This document shows, one piece after another, positions 41,852-50,419 of a DNA stretch of 64,000 bases. Origin of the DNA: Streptomyces sp. NBC_01775. Lineage in GTDB: Bacteria > Actinomycetota > Actinomycetes > Streptomycetales > Streptomycetaceae. A program made the translations under genes and the position numbers. Each line of letters begins with the position of its first letter. Within the stretch, counting starts at the first letter, position 1. The notes below the pieces were generated by a model. The model was not told the DNA's origin and did no database searches. It saw only the letters and a list, made by a program, of their open reading frames with translations. Location: NCBI RefSeq assembly GCF_035917675.1, contig NZ_CP109104.1, positions 1 through 64,000 of the forward strand. The letters are read 5' to 3'.

Positions 41852-43037
41852 GGAGCGCCGCGGCCCGCTGGCCGGACTGCGCGTCGTGGAGGTCTCAGCC
41901 TTCGTGGCGGCCCCGTTGGCGTCCATGACGCTGGCACAGTTGGGCGCCGAGGTGATCCGCATCGACCCGGCCGGCGGGAACATCGACCACCACCGCTGGC
42001 CGGAGACCGAGCACGGCCAGAGCCTGTACTGGGCCAGCCTCAACAAGGGCAAACGATCCGTCACCCTGCCCTTGGACACCCCCGGGGGGCAGCGCGCGGC
42101 GGCCGACATCATCTGCGCGGGCGGCGAGGGCGCGGGCATCCTGATCACCAATCTGCCCGCCCGGGGCTGGCTCAGCTACGACCAACTGTCCGCGCGGCGG
42201 CCCGACCTGATCATGATGCGGCTGCTGGGCGACCACGACGGCTCCCCCGCCGTGGACTACACCGTCAACTGCGCCAGCGGTTTCCCCCACGCGACCGGCA
42301 CCGGTCCGGAGCCGGTCAATCACGTGCTGCCGGCCTGGGATGTGGCCGCGGGGCTCTACCTGACAGTGGGCCTGCTGGCTGCGGAGCGCAGGCGGCAGAC
42401 GACCGGGCGGGGCCAGGAGGTCACTCTCGCCCTGTCCGACGTCATGCTCGCCACCGTCGGCAACTTGGGCTATATCGCGGACGTGCAGATCAACGGCGCC
42501 TCACGCGAACCGATCGGCAACAGCCTCTACGGGGCCTTCGGACGGGACTTCCGCACCGCAGATGGGCGCTCGGTGATGGTCGTGGCCCTCACCACCCGGC
42601 AGTTCCGGGCTCTGGGCCGGGCCACCGGGCTCGCCGAGAAGCTGGAGATGACCGGCCCGCTGATGGACGTCGACCTGACGACGGAAGGCGGCCGGTATGC
42701 CGCCCGGCACGCCATCGCGGCAGTGCTGGAGCCCTGGTTCGCGGGAAGGACCCTGGCCGAGGTGCGCGCGGTGTTGCACGGCTCCGGGGCGCTGTGGGGT
42801 CCGTACCAGACGTTCCGGCAACTGGTCGAGGAGGACCCACGCTGCTCGACGGAGAACCCGCTGTTCTCCTGGATCGAGCAGCCGGGCATCGGCACACTGC
42901 TGACTCCCGGCTCACCCCTGGTCTTCTCCGGTGACCCGGCACCGGTGGCCACGCCAGCACCCCGGCTCGGTGCGGATGCCGGTACCCTCCACGGCTCTGT
43001 CCCGCCCGACAGTCACATGATCAACGACTTCTGCTAG
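41844..43037 (+). CDS. CaiB/BaiF (class III) CoA-transferase, mesaconyl-CoA isomerase-like
   Basis: 397 aa from the GTG at 41844, overlapping the thiolase end by 8 nt. LRVVEVSAFVAAPLASMTLA, QLGAEVIRIDPAGGNIDHHR, LYWASLNKGKRSVTLPLDT and VDYTVNCASGFPHATG are very close to what I recall for 2-methylfumaroyl-CoA (mesaconyl-C1-to-C4-CoA) isomerase of the 3-hydroxypropionate bicycle. YGAFGRDF and LWGPYQTFRQLVEEDPRCST follow. The last 22 or so residues (LHGSVPPDSHMINDFC) do not fit the family's helical end, so the 3' end may be altered. It would move CoA between the two carboxyls of a C5 dicarboxylate. Confidence 0.88.
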   Translation: MSEERRGPLAGLRVVEVSAFVAAPLASMTLAQLGAEVIRIDPAGGNIDHHRWPETEHGQSLYWASLNKGKRSVTLPLDTPGGQRAAADIICAGGEGAGILITNLPARGWLSYDQLSARRPDLIMMRLLGDHDGSPAVDYTVNCASGFPHATGTGPEPVNHVLPAWDVAAGLYLTVGLLAAERRRQTTGRGQEVTLALSDVMLATVGNLGYIADVQINGASREPIGNSLYGAFGRDFRTADGRSVMVVALTTRQFRALGRATGLAEKLEMTGPLMDVDLTTEGGRYAARHAIAAVLEPWFAGRTLAEVRAVLHGSGALWGPYQTFRQLVEEDPRCSTENPLFSWIEQPGIGTLLTPGSPLVFSGDPAPVATPAPRLGADAGTLHGSVPPDSHMINDFC

Positions 43038-43147
43038 GACCCCTAAGTTGGGCTTTGGCTGCCGAGACCTGACCATTGTGAAGAGCCGGAGAGCTCCGGC
43101 CGGGGCCGTCAGCGACCTTCGCGTCGGGACGGCTCGGCAGGGGGCCT

Positions 43148-43179
43148 GGCCTGCCCGTCTCCTTGGTGACGGGCAGGCC
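43148..43179. terminator. hairpin terminator after the catabolic operon
   Basis: GGCCTGCCCGTC-TCCTTGGT-GACGGGCAGGCC, a perfect 12-bp stem 110 bp after the operon's last stop. Confidence 0.7.
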
Positions 43180-43369
43180 GGGCGTCGCGTCTACGGTTCG
43201 GCCAGGTGGTCGGGCCGGTACTTGCCGTCAGCCGCGAGGTGGTTCTTCGCGGTCACTCCACCAGAGGGGACCGGCCGATGGCGTGGTCTTCCGGTTCGCC
43301 GGCCGGAGCCCCTTCGAGGTACGCCAGCCAGGGCGGTGGCCTGCCCGAAGCGGTCAGCAGTCCGTGGCA

Positions 43370-43690
43370 TCATCTGTGATCGACTGCCCCAGTGGCTACG
43401 TGCGTATCTGCCCCGAGATCAACCTCGGTGGTCAGCCGTGGGTCAAGCGCGCGGTCGAGAGCACCGCGAAGGACCTGCCCACAGCCATCCGCGACCGGGG
43501 CAGCCCGGTGCGCGACAACTCCGCCCGCACCGCCCGCGCCTACGAGAAGCGCAACTTCGCCGGACGATGGGTGTGCGTCACCAAGAGCGGCGGCCCCATC
43601 CACGACCTGCGTGGCTACAGCCTCAACGACCAGACCCGCGATCATCCCGCTTCAGGTTGTTCACCAGTTTTGACCTCACGGAGGAGCTGA
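43370..43690 (+). pseudogene. secreted I36-type (beta/gamma-crystallin-like) protein, signal peptide lost
   Basis: The + frame gives CPSGYVRICPEINLGGQPWV, VESTAKDLPTAIRDRGSPVR, then NSARTARAYEKRNFAGRWVC and SGGPIHDLRGYSLNDQT. The C.....C.Y...N..G.......D.......(D/N)N..SS.... layout is that of the peptidase-inhibitor I36 family of small exported Streptomyces proteins. The upstream frame has no signal peptide and no proper start, and the end (after NDQT) is off-family, so both ends appear damaged. Confidence 0.6.
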
Positions 43691-43709
43691 ACCCTCAGCC
43701 CGCCGGCGG

Positions 43710-44486
43710 CTATGGGATGTCCGTGGTCTCGCTGCGTCCGTCTCGCGGCCCGAAGGCTGTGAGGGCATCGGCATCGGTTGCCTGCGCTCGGAGGAAGTAG
43801 TCGGCCCACTGGGTGATTTCGGGATAGGAGGAGTCCCGGGTCACTTGGTCGATCGCGGCCTCGATATCGAAGTTCGTGGTCCGCAGTTCGACGCCGGGGC
43901 CAAGGAGCGCCCAGTGGGCTCCGGTCCGTCCGTAGGGCATACCGACGCTGCCGGGGTTGATGACGAGTCGTCCGTGGGCGAGGCGGATGAACGGCATGTG
44001 GGTGTGGCCGAGGACCACCGTGCGGACGTCGGCGTCGAGCTCGCTGAAGACTTCTTGCCAACGGTCGAGACGGGAGTCGACCAGTACGACTTCCTCATCG
44101 TCCCGAGGAGTGGCGTGGCAGAACAGGACCCTCCCCATGCCTTGCAGGGGCAGGGAGAGCGTTTGAGGCAAGCGGGCGAGGAGTTCAAGGTGATCTGCGC
44201 GCAGTTGCTCGGCAGCCCAGGGAGCGATCGGGTCCGGGATGGCGTCGCGCCGGCCACGGCGGTATTCGAGGAGCTCGCGGTCGGCGTTCCCACTGACCCA
44301 GGCGACACGGTCTCCGAGCTTGGTCAGCCGGTCCAGCACCTGGGCCGGTTGCGGGCCGGCCGTGATGTCGCCGGTGAGCACGACGCGGTCCGCAGCGCGC
44401 ACCTCTGGTTCGTCTAGCACTGCCTCCAGGGCGGGCAGGACTCCGTGGATATCAGACAGCACGGCTACTCGCTTCAGCATGGTCAC
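43710..44486 (-). CDS. metallophosphoesterase (YfcE-like)
   Basis: 258 aa. Metal motifs in order: AVLSDIHGVLPAL (D-x-H, about 9-12), VVLTGDITAGPQ (GD), WVSGNADRELL (GN-D), FCHATPRDD and VVLGHTHMPFIRL (GH-x-H), then LVINPGSVGMPYGR. It belongs to the small phosphodiesterase branch (YfcE/MJ0936-like) acting on cyclic nucleotides or phosphomonoesters; the substrate is not predictable. The C-terminal 40 residues form a helical extension. Monocistronic. Confidence 0.92.
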   Translation of the reverse strand: MTMLKRVAVLSDIHGVLPALEAVLDEPEVRAADRVVLTGDITAGPQPAQVLDRLTKLGDRVAWVSGNADRELLEYRRGRRDAIPDPIAPWAAEQLRADHLELLARLPQTLSLPLQGMGRVLFCHATPRDDEEVVLVDSRLDRWQEVFSELDADVRTVVLGHTHMPFIRLAHGRLVINPGSVGMPYGRTGAHWALLGPGVELRTTNFDIEAAIDQVTRDSSYPEITQWADYFLRAQATDADALTAFGPRDGRSETTDIP

Positions 44487-44578
44487 TACTCTGGGCTGAA
44501 GCCCGCCCGGAGGGGAATCGTTCTGCTCCTCGCGTAGCCCGAGTTGTCTCGTGGCTTCGGGCCGTCGTCGCGCGTGCT

Positions 44579-45120
44579 GTGGACGGCGCGGACTACATCG
44601 TCCACGCGGCGGCCCTGGCTGATGTGGCGGCCTGTGCCCGTCACCCGCGTCGCGCGATCGCAGCGACGGAGCGACGGAGCGAGCAGGACGACTCTCTCTT
44701 CCCCTCCCCGGATGCGCGGAGTCGCGGTCGATGCGGCAGTTGCTGGAGTCCGTCTACGGACAGCCCCGCCTTACTTCTCCGTCTACGGCCAGCCGCAGGT
44801 GATCAAGCCGAGCAGTCACTCGTGGGTGGTCGCCTGGTTCGTCGTACGCGCCGCTCTGGGGCTGCCGCTGCACCTGAACGGCGGTGGCCGACCCCATCAG
44901 CGAACACTCCCCCGGCGCACGGGTACTGGAGACGCCAATGCCGCCCGGTGACCCACTGGGCGGCTGCGCCGCACCGCACCGGTCGGCGGCAACGCTGGGG
45001 TGGAAACCCTCCGTCTCCGTCGCCGACGGGGTGGCCCGCTACGTGCGGTGGCTGGGCAAGACACCCGGCGCGGTGCCGGACTGGCTCCGCAGCGAGCAGG
45101 CCGTCGGCATCCAGAGCACC
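44579..45120 (+). pseudogene. NAD-dependent sugar epimerase/dehydratase, multiply broken
   Basis: Pieces in order on the + strand: VDGADYIVHAAALADVAACA (44579-44640); YFSVYGQPQVIKPSSHSWVV and VRAALGLPLHLNGGG (44780-44890, another frame); then RVLETPMPPGDPLGGCAAPH and LGWKPSVSVADGVARYVRWL with GKTPGAVPDWL (44915-45090). These are the N-terminal, middle and C-terminal parts of one sugar-nucleotide epimerase with two large internal deletions and frameshifts. It converges on a decayed glycosyltransferase, so the pair is the relic of a cell-surface polysaccharide locus. Confidence 0.72.
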
Positions 45121-45125
45121 GGGGG

Positions 45126-45835
45126 CGGCCGAGGCGGGGTCGTGCGCCGGACGGTGGCCCACCACCGCATCGGCCGCCGTGGCGGGCACGCCGTGCGCAC
45201 GCCTTCGGCGAACCCCGCGAACCAGGCGCGGAGCCCGCCCCACGAGCGGATCCGGGCCGGGGTGAGAAGGGTCCAGGCGCCCAAAGTAGGCGGGAACCAG
45301 CGGGGCGGGCAGATGGCGCTTGGCCGGCCGGCCATACCCGGTTCCGGGCGACCATCCGGTGAAAGACCGCATGCCGGGCCGGCGACGTCACAGATGCTTG
45401 GAGCACCAGGGTGGGCGGCTCGTAGAGCACCTTCCAGCCCGCGTCCAGGGCGCGCCAGGCCAGGTCGATCTCCTCGCCGCTGGGTGAGACCCGCTCATCG
45501 CAGATACGGAAGCTGACAACGCCCAGCCGCTCGTCCCTGTCATACAGGCCGGCCAGACGGGTGAAAGCCTCCGGGCTGATCGGCAGACCGTCATCGTCCA
45601 GGTCCACCACGACATCGATGTCGCCGGACTCCGCCAGGCGGGCCAGGGCGGCGTTCCGGCCGCCGGCCACGATCAGGTTCTCCGGCGACTCCACGCCGGT
45701 CACCCCGTCGGGGGGCAGGGGCAGCGGCGCCCCGTTGCCGACCACCGCCACCCGCTGCGCGGGCGTCTCCTGCACGGCGACCGACTCCCGCAGCTCCATC
45801 AGCAGCGAGGTGCTGGACGCGTCCACGCGTCCACG
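45126..45835 (-). pseudogene. family 2 glycosyltransferase, frameshifted
   Basis: The minus strand reads RESVAVQETPAQRVAVVGNG, GVESPENLIVAGGRNAALAR (nucleotide-sugar loop) and DIDVVVDLDDDGLPISPEAF (the DxD-type motif), then a deletion removes the acceptor part. It resumes at EEIDLAWRALDAGWKVLYEP and ARHAVFHRMVARNRVW, and after a frameshift near 45340 at AWTLLTPARIRSWGGLRAWF and GFAEGVRT. The start with the first strand is lost. GT2 enzymes of this type add sugars to wall polysaccharides. Confidence 0.75.
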
Positions 45836-45924
45836 CCGGCTCTGGTGGCCGAGGACTGAACCGCTCCCCCCTCTCCCCCGGCGCGGGTGCCGGACGGCGC
45901 GCACGGGGTCATCATGGGAGCGTG

Positions 45925-46860
45925 ATGGAGCTGCTACCGCCGATGCCGCTGATGGAGTGGCGGGACACCAAGGAGACGCTGCACCGCTTCGCGCAGATCG
46001 TCGGCAAGATCCGCCTGGCGGCGAGCGCTCGGCGCAACCACTGGTGGAACGTCCCGTTTCATGTCACGGGGCGCGGCATCACCACGCGTCCGATGGGTCA
46101 GGTCGACGGGAATCCGATCTTCACGATCGACTTCGACTTCGTCGACCACCGGCTCGTCGTCGCGACGCTGGACGGCGAAGAGCGGTCCTTCCCGCTTCCG
46201 GGCCAGTCGGTCGCGTCCTTCCACGACGCGACCCTGGCCGCTCTGGCCGCGCTGGGGGTCCGGGTGGACATCGCCGTTCCCAGGCCCTTCGACCTGCCCG
46301 ACGCGGGCCGGCCGTTCGCCGAGGACACCGAGCACGCGGCCTACGATCCCGTGGCCGCCAACCGCTACTGGCGGGTCCTGTGCCAGGTGGCGTCCGTGCT
46401 GGAGGAGTTCGCGGCGGGCTTCTCGGGAAAGAACAGTCCGGTGCACCACTTCTGGCACACCTTCGACATCGCCCATAGCCGGTTCTCCGGGCGACGGGTC
46501 GACCAGCCCCGGCAGGCCGACCCCGTTACCCGGGAGGCGTACTCCCGGGAAGTGATCAGTTTCGGCTTCTGGTTCGGGGATGACACCTTCACCGAGCCCG
46601 CCTTCTACTCCTACACCGCCCCCGAGCCCGCCGGCGTGGCCGGGGAGCCGCTCAGCCCCGCGTCCGCGCGGTGGGTCGCGCACGGCGACAGCCACCTGGC
46701 CGTGCTGCGCTACGACGCGGCCCGCGTCGAGACCGATCCCCTGGCCGCCGTCCTCGCCTTCTACGAAAGCGCCTACCTGGCCGGGGCCGGACGCGCCGGA
46801 TGGGACATCGCGGCGCTCGCGTGCCCCGGAGGCATCACGGACCCGGTCCGGCGGATCTGA
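45925..46860 (+). CDS. DUF5996-family protein
   Basis: 311 aa. LPPMPLMEWRDTKETLHRFA, QIVGKIRLAASARRNHWWNV and PFHVTGRGITTRPM (start of the domain), the central FSGKNSPVHHFWHTFDIAHS and FSGRRVDQPRQADPVTREAY, and ISFGFWFGDDTFTEPAFYSY are as in the DUF5996 family, widely found but without known function. Conserved His, Trp and Asp suggest an enzyme. The ATG at 45925 is chosen over the GTG just before it. Monocistronic and intact among remnants. Confidence 0.85.
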   Translation: MELLPPMPLMEWRDTKETLHRFAQIVGKIRLAASARRNHWWNVPFHVTGRGITTRPMGQVDGNPIFTIDFDFVDHRLVVATLDGEERSFPLPGQSVASFHDATLAALAALGVRVDIAVPRPFDLPDAGRPFAEDTEHAAYDPVAANRYWRVLCQVASVLEEFAAGFSGKNSPVHHFWHTFDIAHSRFSGRRVDQPRQADPVTREAYSREVISFGFWFGDDTFTEPAFYSYTAPEPAGVAGEPLSPASARWVAHGDSHLAVLRYDAARVETDPLAAVLAFYESAYLAGAGRAGWDIAALACPGGITDPVRRI

Positions 46861-46894
46861 CTCCCGGGCCGTAGAGTCCAACGATCGGGCGCGG

Positions 46895-47254
46895 TCAGTG
46901 GAGCTGCCGCTCCCAGTCCCCAGGGACCTTGTCCCGGGGGCCCGGAGTGGGCTGCGAGGCCGGGTGCGCGGTGGGCGGGGCCAGCTCCGGCCCCTCGTAG
47001 TACTGATCGGTCTCGATGTTCCAGAACCAGTTCTCACCCGGTTCGAAGCTGGTCAGCAGAGGGTGTCCGGCCTCGCGCGCGTGTTTCGTGCCATGCTGCG
47101 CGGGCGAGGAGTCGCAGCATCCGATGTGCCCGCAGGCGGCGCAGCGCCGCAGGTGGAACCACCACCCCGGTCCGTCCCCCGCCACGCACTGCACGCACCC
47201 GGTTCCGCTGGGCGTTGCGGTCGGATCGAGACCGGGGATCTGCTCGTGTGCCAT
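46895..47254 (-). CDS. UBP-type zinc-finger protein
   Basis: 119 aa. CVQCVAGDGPGWWFHLRRCA, ACGHIGCCDSSPAQHGTKHA and REAGHPLLTSFEPGENWFW contain the Cys/His ladder of a UBP-type (ZnF-UBP) finger: CxxC, W.HLR.C..CGHIGCCDSS...H...H....HP. In bacteria its target is unknown; free C-terminal peptides are suspected by analogy. A stand-alone domain with a proline-rich tail. The ATG has GAGAGAGG upstream. Confidence 0.9.
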   Translation of the reverse strand: MAHEQIPGLDPTATPSGTGCVQCVAGDGPGWWFHLRRCAACGHIGCCDSSPAQHGTKHAREAGHPLLTSFEPGENWFWNIETDQYYEGPELAPPTAHPASQPTPGPRDKVPGDWERQLH

Positions 47255-47306
47255 GAGGGATGCCTCTCTCGTGAGGTGCCGTTCTCTGTGAGGTGCCGTT
47301 CAGCGG

Positions 47307-47780
47307 TCATGTTTCGGTACCGGTGCGTGCCAGGATGCCCTTCAGCAGGCCCGTGGCCTGTCCGACCTCGATGAGGTAGCCGTCCGGGTCGCGCATGTAG
47401 CAGCGCAGCTCGGCGTGCCGGTCGATGGGCGGGGTGAGGAACTCGGCTCCCTTGGCGCGGGCTGCCGCATAGAACCCGTGGATGTTCGCCACCCGTACGT
47501 TCAGGAAGCTGGAGACGGTGTGAGGGTCCTCCGGTGTGCGCAGGACGACGTCGGGTTTGTCGTCGGTGGGCTCGCCGCCGGGGTTCATGATGATCCAGCT
47601 GTTGGCGACCTTGATGATGCAGGGGTTCTCGTCCAGCACCACCTGTCCGCCCAGCACATCGGCGTAGAACGCCCGCGAGCGCGGGACGTCGCCGACCGTG
47701 AGGAAGTGCGTGAGCAGCAGGCCCTCGACCGGTGCGGGAAGGTCCTCGGCTGACGCGCCTGCGGAGATGAAATCGGACAT
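47307..47780 (-). CDS. VOC-family (glyoxalase-like) protein
   Basis: 157 aa. LLLTHFLTVGDVPRSRAFYA, DVLGGQVVLDENPCIIKVAN, SFLNVRVANIHGFYAAARAK and HAELRCYMRDPDGYLIEVGQ form the paired beta-alpha-beta-beta-beta modules with metal-ligand positions (His in LTHFL, Glu in LIEVG). Function within the superfamily (dioxygenase, lyase or resistance protein) cannot be told. Upstream of the zinc-finger gene by 52 bp, so possibly co-transcribed. Confidence 0.9.
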   Translation of the reverse strand: MSDFISAGASAEDLPAPVEGLLLTHFLTVGDVPRSRAFYADVLGGQVVLDENPCIIKVANSWIIMNPGGEPTDDKPDVVLRTPEDPHTVSSFLNVRVANIHGFYAAARAKGAEFLTPPIDRHAELRCYMRDPDGYLIEVGQATGLLKGILARTGTET

Positions 47781-47899
47781 ATGCCGAGCGTATGGCGCGG
47801 GCGGCTGCTCGGCATTCCCACCCGGCCGAGCCCGTCAACCGTCGTCCGGCCCTCGGCCGGGCCCTTGCGCAGAGCCCGCCGCGGGCGGATGAGGGCACC

Positions 47900-48003
47900 G
47901 GCCCAGAGTTCTGGGACAGTCCGCACCTGGCGCCGGCGCTTCATGGACCGCGGCCTGGACGGCATCTGCGACAAGCCCAGGCCGGGCGCCCAGGAAGATC
48001 ACC
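47900..48003 (+). pseudogene. IS630-family transposase fragment
   Basis: GTVRTWRRRFMDRGLDGICD followed by KPRPGAQEDHR is the second HTH of IS630-family transposases (V..WR.RF...GLDGL.D.PRPG.P). About 35 codons remain. Confidence 0.6.
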
Positions 48004-48082
48004 GACGCGAGCCCTTTCGAGCTTCCACGGCAGGGCACCGCGGGTGGAGGCGGCGCCGAACTGGGATGGCGCCCTGCGGGCC

Positions 48083-48122
48083 CTGAACTCCTGGCCCATG
48101 CGCTGAACTCCTGGCCCGTGCG
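48083..48122. repeat. 20-bp tandem repeat (two copies)
   Basis: CTGAACTCCTGGCCCATGCG and CTGAACTCCTGGCCCGTGCG in tandem, one mismatch. Confidence 0.85.
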
Positions 48123-48179
48123 CCGGAGAACCAATGGCAAACCGCTGAAGTGGCTCCTCCACCGACGGATAATGAGTAC

Positions 48180-48830
48180 ATGACAGCTTCCGGACCGGCT
48201 TCCCTGTCGATGTCGATGACCATCGTCCTGGCGCGTCGTAATCCCGGGTCACTCGCGTGCGACCTCGCATCAGCCAAGGCGGCCATGTATCAACTGGAAC
48301 GTGTGCTGAGGGACTCCCGGACCTACCGAAGTGGCAAACGGACTGACGAAGCCCGGCGCCAAGCGAAGACAGTTGCGCGCCAATTGCGCCGCATCAGCCG
48401 TCGCTTCTACCTAGGACCGTGCGGGCCTGCCCGAAGGCACGAACGGCTTGGCAGATACGTCAGCGTCCATGACCGCGATGCTCTCGATGACGGTGGTCTC
48501 AGGGGCGTCGCCAAGGAGCTCGCCTACCTCGCCCGGGTGCTACGGAAGATCGGGCCGTGGTCCGGCGCCTCCATGTTGGTGCGTGACACCTCAGGGGAGA
48601 GCACCGCATCCCGCATGGGTGAAGTCGGCCGGTCGCTTGCAGCCGTACTTGCCACGATTGTTCTCGACTTGACCGCCACCGACCTCACTTGCATTGGACC
48701 CGACCGGCTACCTGGGGTTAATGCAATCTGGTCATCCGGCACTGTCTGGCCCCCGGGCATGGCTGACCGGATACGCACCTCCTCTGTGGAGGTCGGCCCC
48801 GGCGTCTTCCTGGTGCGAGTGCCTTGGTGA
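48180..48830 (+). CDS. hypothetical protein (216 aa)
   Basis: MTASGPASLSMSMTIVLARR, CDLASAKAAMYQLERVLRDS, RRQAKTVARQLRRISRRFYL, DDGGLRGVAKELAYLARVLR and VGRSLAAVLATIVLDLTATD: amphipathic helices with a basic middle. No signal peptide. Less GC-rich codon use than its neighbours (ATTGTTCTC, GGGGTTAAT near the end), hinting at recent acquisition or relaxed selection. The last 35 residues (GVNAIWSSGTVWPPGMADRI) may be off-frame. Not recognised. Confidence 0.5.
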   Translation: MTASGPASLSMSMTIVLARRNPGSLACDLASAKAAMYQLERVLRDSRTYRSGKRTDEARRQAKTVARQLRRISRRFYLGPCGPARRHERLGRYVSVHDRDALDDGGLRGVAKELAYLARVLRKIGPWSGASMLVRDTSGESTASRMGEVGRSLAAVLATIVLDLTATDLTCIGPDRLPGVNAIWSSGTVWPPGMADRIRTSSVEVGPGVFLVRVPW

Positions 48831-48929
48831 ATTGTTGTACCTGGAGGAGGCTCCCCCGGGTCGGGCGGCGGCCTGCACGGCCGTGACGGCCTCGGCTCCG
48901 TGTCGCCGTCGGCGGCGCGGAGGAAGAGA

Positions 48930-49158
48930 CGGGGGACGCCTTGAGGAAGGTCCCCGCAGTCAGCTCATAGGGCTCTCCGGAGCGCCGCAAGGTGGACAGG
49001 ATGCCGTACTCGCCCGGCTCCAGGCCGTGTTCGGCGGGGAAGTCCTTGGTCTTCTTGTCCCACAGCCGGGACAGCCGCATGATCCGGCCGAACGACAGCA
49101 CAGCGGTCGACGGGGTCCGGACTCCTCTGGCGATGTCCCCGCGTGCGCCGGTCTTCAC
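48930..49158 (-). pseudogene. MarR-family regulator, 5' part only
   Basis: The minus strand reads FGRIMRLSRLWDKKTKDFPA, EHGLEPGEYGILSTLRRSGE and PYELTAGTFLKA, the N-terminal helix and the first helices of the winged HTH of a MarR protein. After LKA the frame is lost (the expected continuation is VTSGAITNR), and the recognition helix and wing are gone. Confidence 0.72.
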
Positions 49159-49209
49159 CGCTGGGCGAACGACGAAGGCCGGTACACGGTCTCCTCCTAC
49201 AGGGCGGGG

Positions 49210-49578
49210 TCAGCTATCGGTCCACCAGTAGCGCTTCTTGTTGTCGGAGTGCTTCCGGTTGCTCTTGTTCCCGTTGTCGGCGCACCACACCTTGCCGTCG
49301 GTCTTGGCACAGGCCCGCATGTAGCGGCCCTTCACGTCACTACTGCTGTGCTGGTAGGCCTTGGAAGTGACCGTATATGAGCCCTTCTTGGCGCTCTTAT
49401 GACCACAGCTCGCCCAGTTCTTGCCCTTGGAGGGGCTGATGGTGACCCATACCTTGTCGCCCTTGTGGGCGCCGTACAGCTTCGCCGCTCACCGGTCGTA
49501 GAGCTTTCCGGTGGCCAGCACGAGGCTCCTGCCTCGAAAGCTGGTGTAGCCGTTGTTGTACGGGCAGTGCGTCACTCC
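49210..49578 (-). pseudogene. secreted-type hypothetical protein with an internal stop
   Basis: The minus strand reads CPYNNGYTSFRGRSLVLATG, KLYDR, TGA (49489-49491), AAKLYGAHKGDKVWVTISPS, KGKNWASCGHKSAKKGSYTV, KGRYMRACAKTDGKVWCADN and ends YWWTDS at 49210. Lys/Ser/Asn-rich with paired cysteines, typical of small exported Streptomyces proteins. The TGA falls where TGG (Trp) is plausible. A stop also lies just upstream in frame, so the signal peptide is cut off. Confidence 0.6.
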
Positions 49579-49700
49579 CGTACGGAGAAGTCGTCACCGC
49601 CATGTCCTTCTGCCCTTGCCTTGTGCGTGGTCCCAGACGTTGCGGACCATCTGCGCACGACGCCAATCCCGCTTTGCACCAAGGGCATATCATATTGCTC

Positions 49701-50291
49701 ATGACGCAAGGAGATGAAGAGCTGGACAGCCTCGTCCGCAAACGCATCCGCGCTCTGCGGGTGGCGCAGGGCTGGTCCCTGGAGGAACTGGCCACCCGCG
49801 CCCGCCTCAGCCAGTCCTCCCTGAGCCGCATCGAGAACGGCCAGCGCCGCCTCGCCCTGGATCAGCTGGTCACTCTCGCCCGTGCCCTGGACACCACGTT
49901 GGATCAGCTCGTGGAGACCGCCGCTGACGACGTGGTCACCAGCCCGATGATCGACGGCACCCACGGCGGGATGCGCTGGCCCGTAAAGGGTGACCCCGGC
50001 ATGAGCGTGGTGCGCCAGCGCATGACCGAACCGCCGCCCGAGAACCCGGCGCGCATGCGTGCCCACCCCGGGCGCGAATGGCTCGTCGTCCTGTCCGGCA
50101 CCGCGATCCTCATGCTCGGCCACCGTCGCTTCCGCGTCGAGACCAACCAGGCCGCCGAGTTCCCCACGATGATGCCGCACGCGATCGGCGCCGAGGGTGG
50201 GCCCTGCGAGATCCTGGGCATCTTCGACCGCGACGCCCGCCGCGGCCACCAGCGCGAGGGCAGCGGTGACGCTCAGGGCACTCGCGAATGA
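49701..50291 (+). CDS. XRE-family regulator with C-terminal cupin domain
   Basis: 196 aa from MTQGDEELDSLVRKRIRALR; the longer upstream frame is not needed. HTH: LEELATRARLSQSSLSRIEN with the trailing GQRRLALDQLVTLARAL. The cupin domain (residues 105-185) shows GREWLVVLSGTAILMLGHRR and AAEFPTMMPHAIGAEGGPCE. This class binds its own promoter and senses a small ligand in the cupin. A near-palindrome GCATATCATATTGC (49686-49699) sits directly at the start and may be its operator. The methyltransferase gene 128 bp downstream is the probable partner. Confidence 0.92.
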   Translation: MTQGDEELDSLVRKRIRALRVAQGWSLEELATRARLSQSSLSRIENGQRRLALDQLVTLARALDTTLDQLVETAADDVVTSPMIDGTHGGMRWPVKGDPGMSVVRQRMTEPPPENPARMRAHPGREWLVVLSGTAILMLGHRRFRVETNQAAEFPTMMPHAIGAEGGPCEILGIFDRDARRGHQREGSGDAQGTRE

Positions 50292-50419
50292 CGGCGCGGG
50301 CCGCGTGACGGCCCCCGCAGCGGTGACGTTCTTGCGCGTCGGGCAGCAGACCCGCCAATCGTCTTGCGTAAATGGGAAGCTACCGTGCCGCAGGCGCATA
50401 GCCGTTCTAGTGTCAAGGC

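Noticed and set aside
40745..42151. 468-codon open frame on the minus strand over the thiolase and CoA-transferase genes
   Set aside because: Antisense shadow of two genes with clear catalytic motifs on the + strand; its translation is low-complexity and has no family match.
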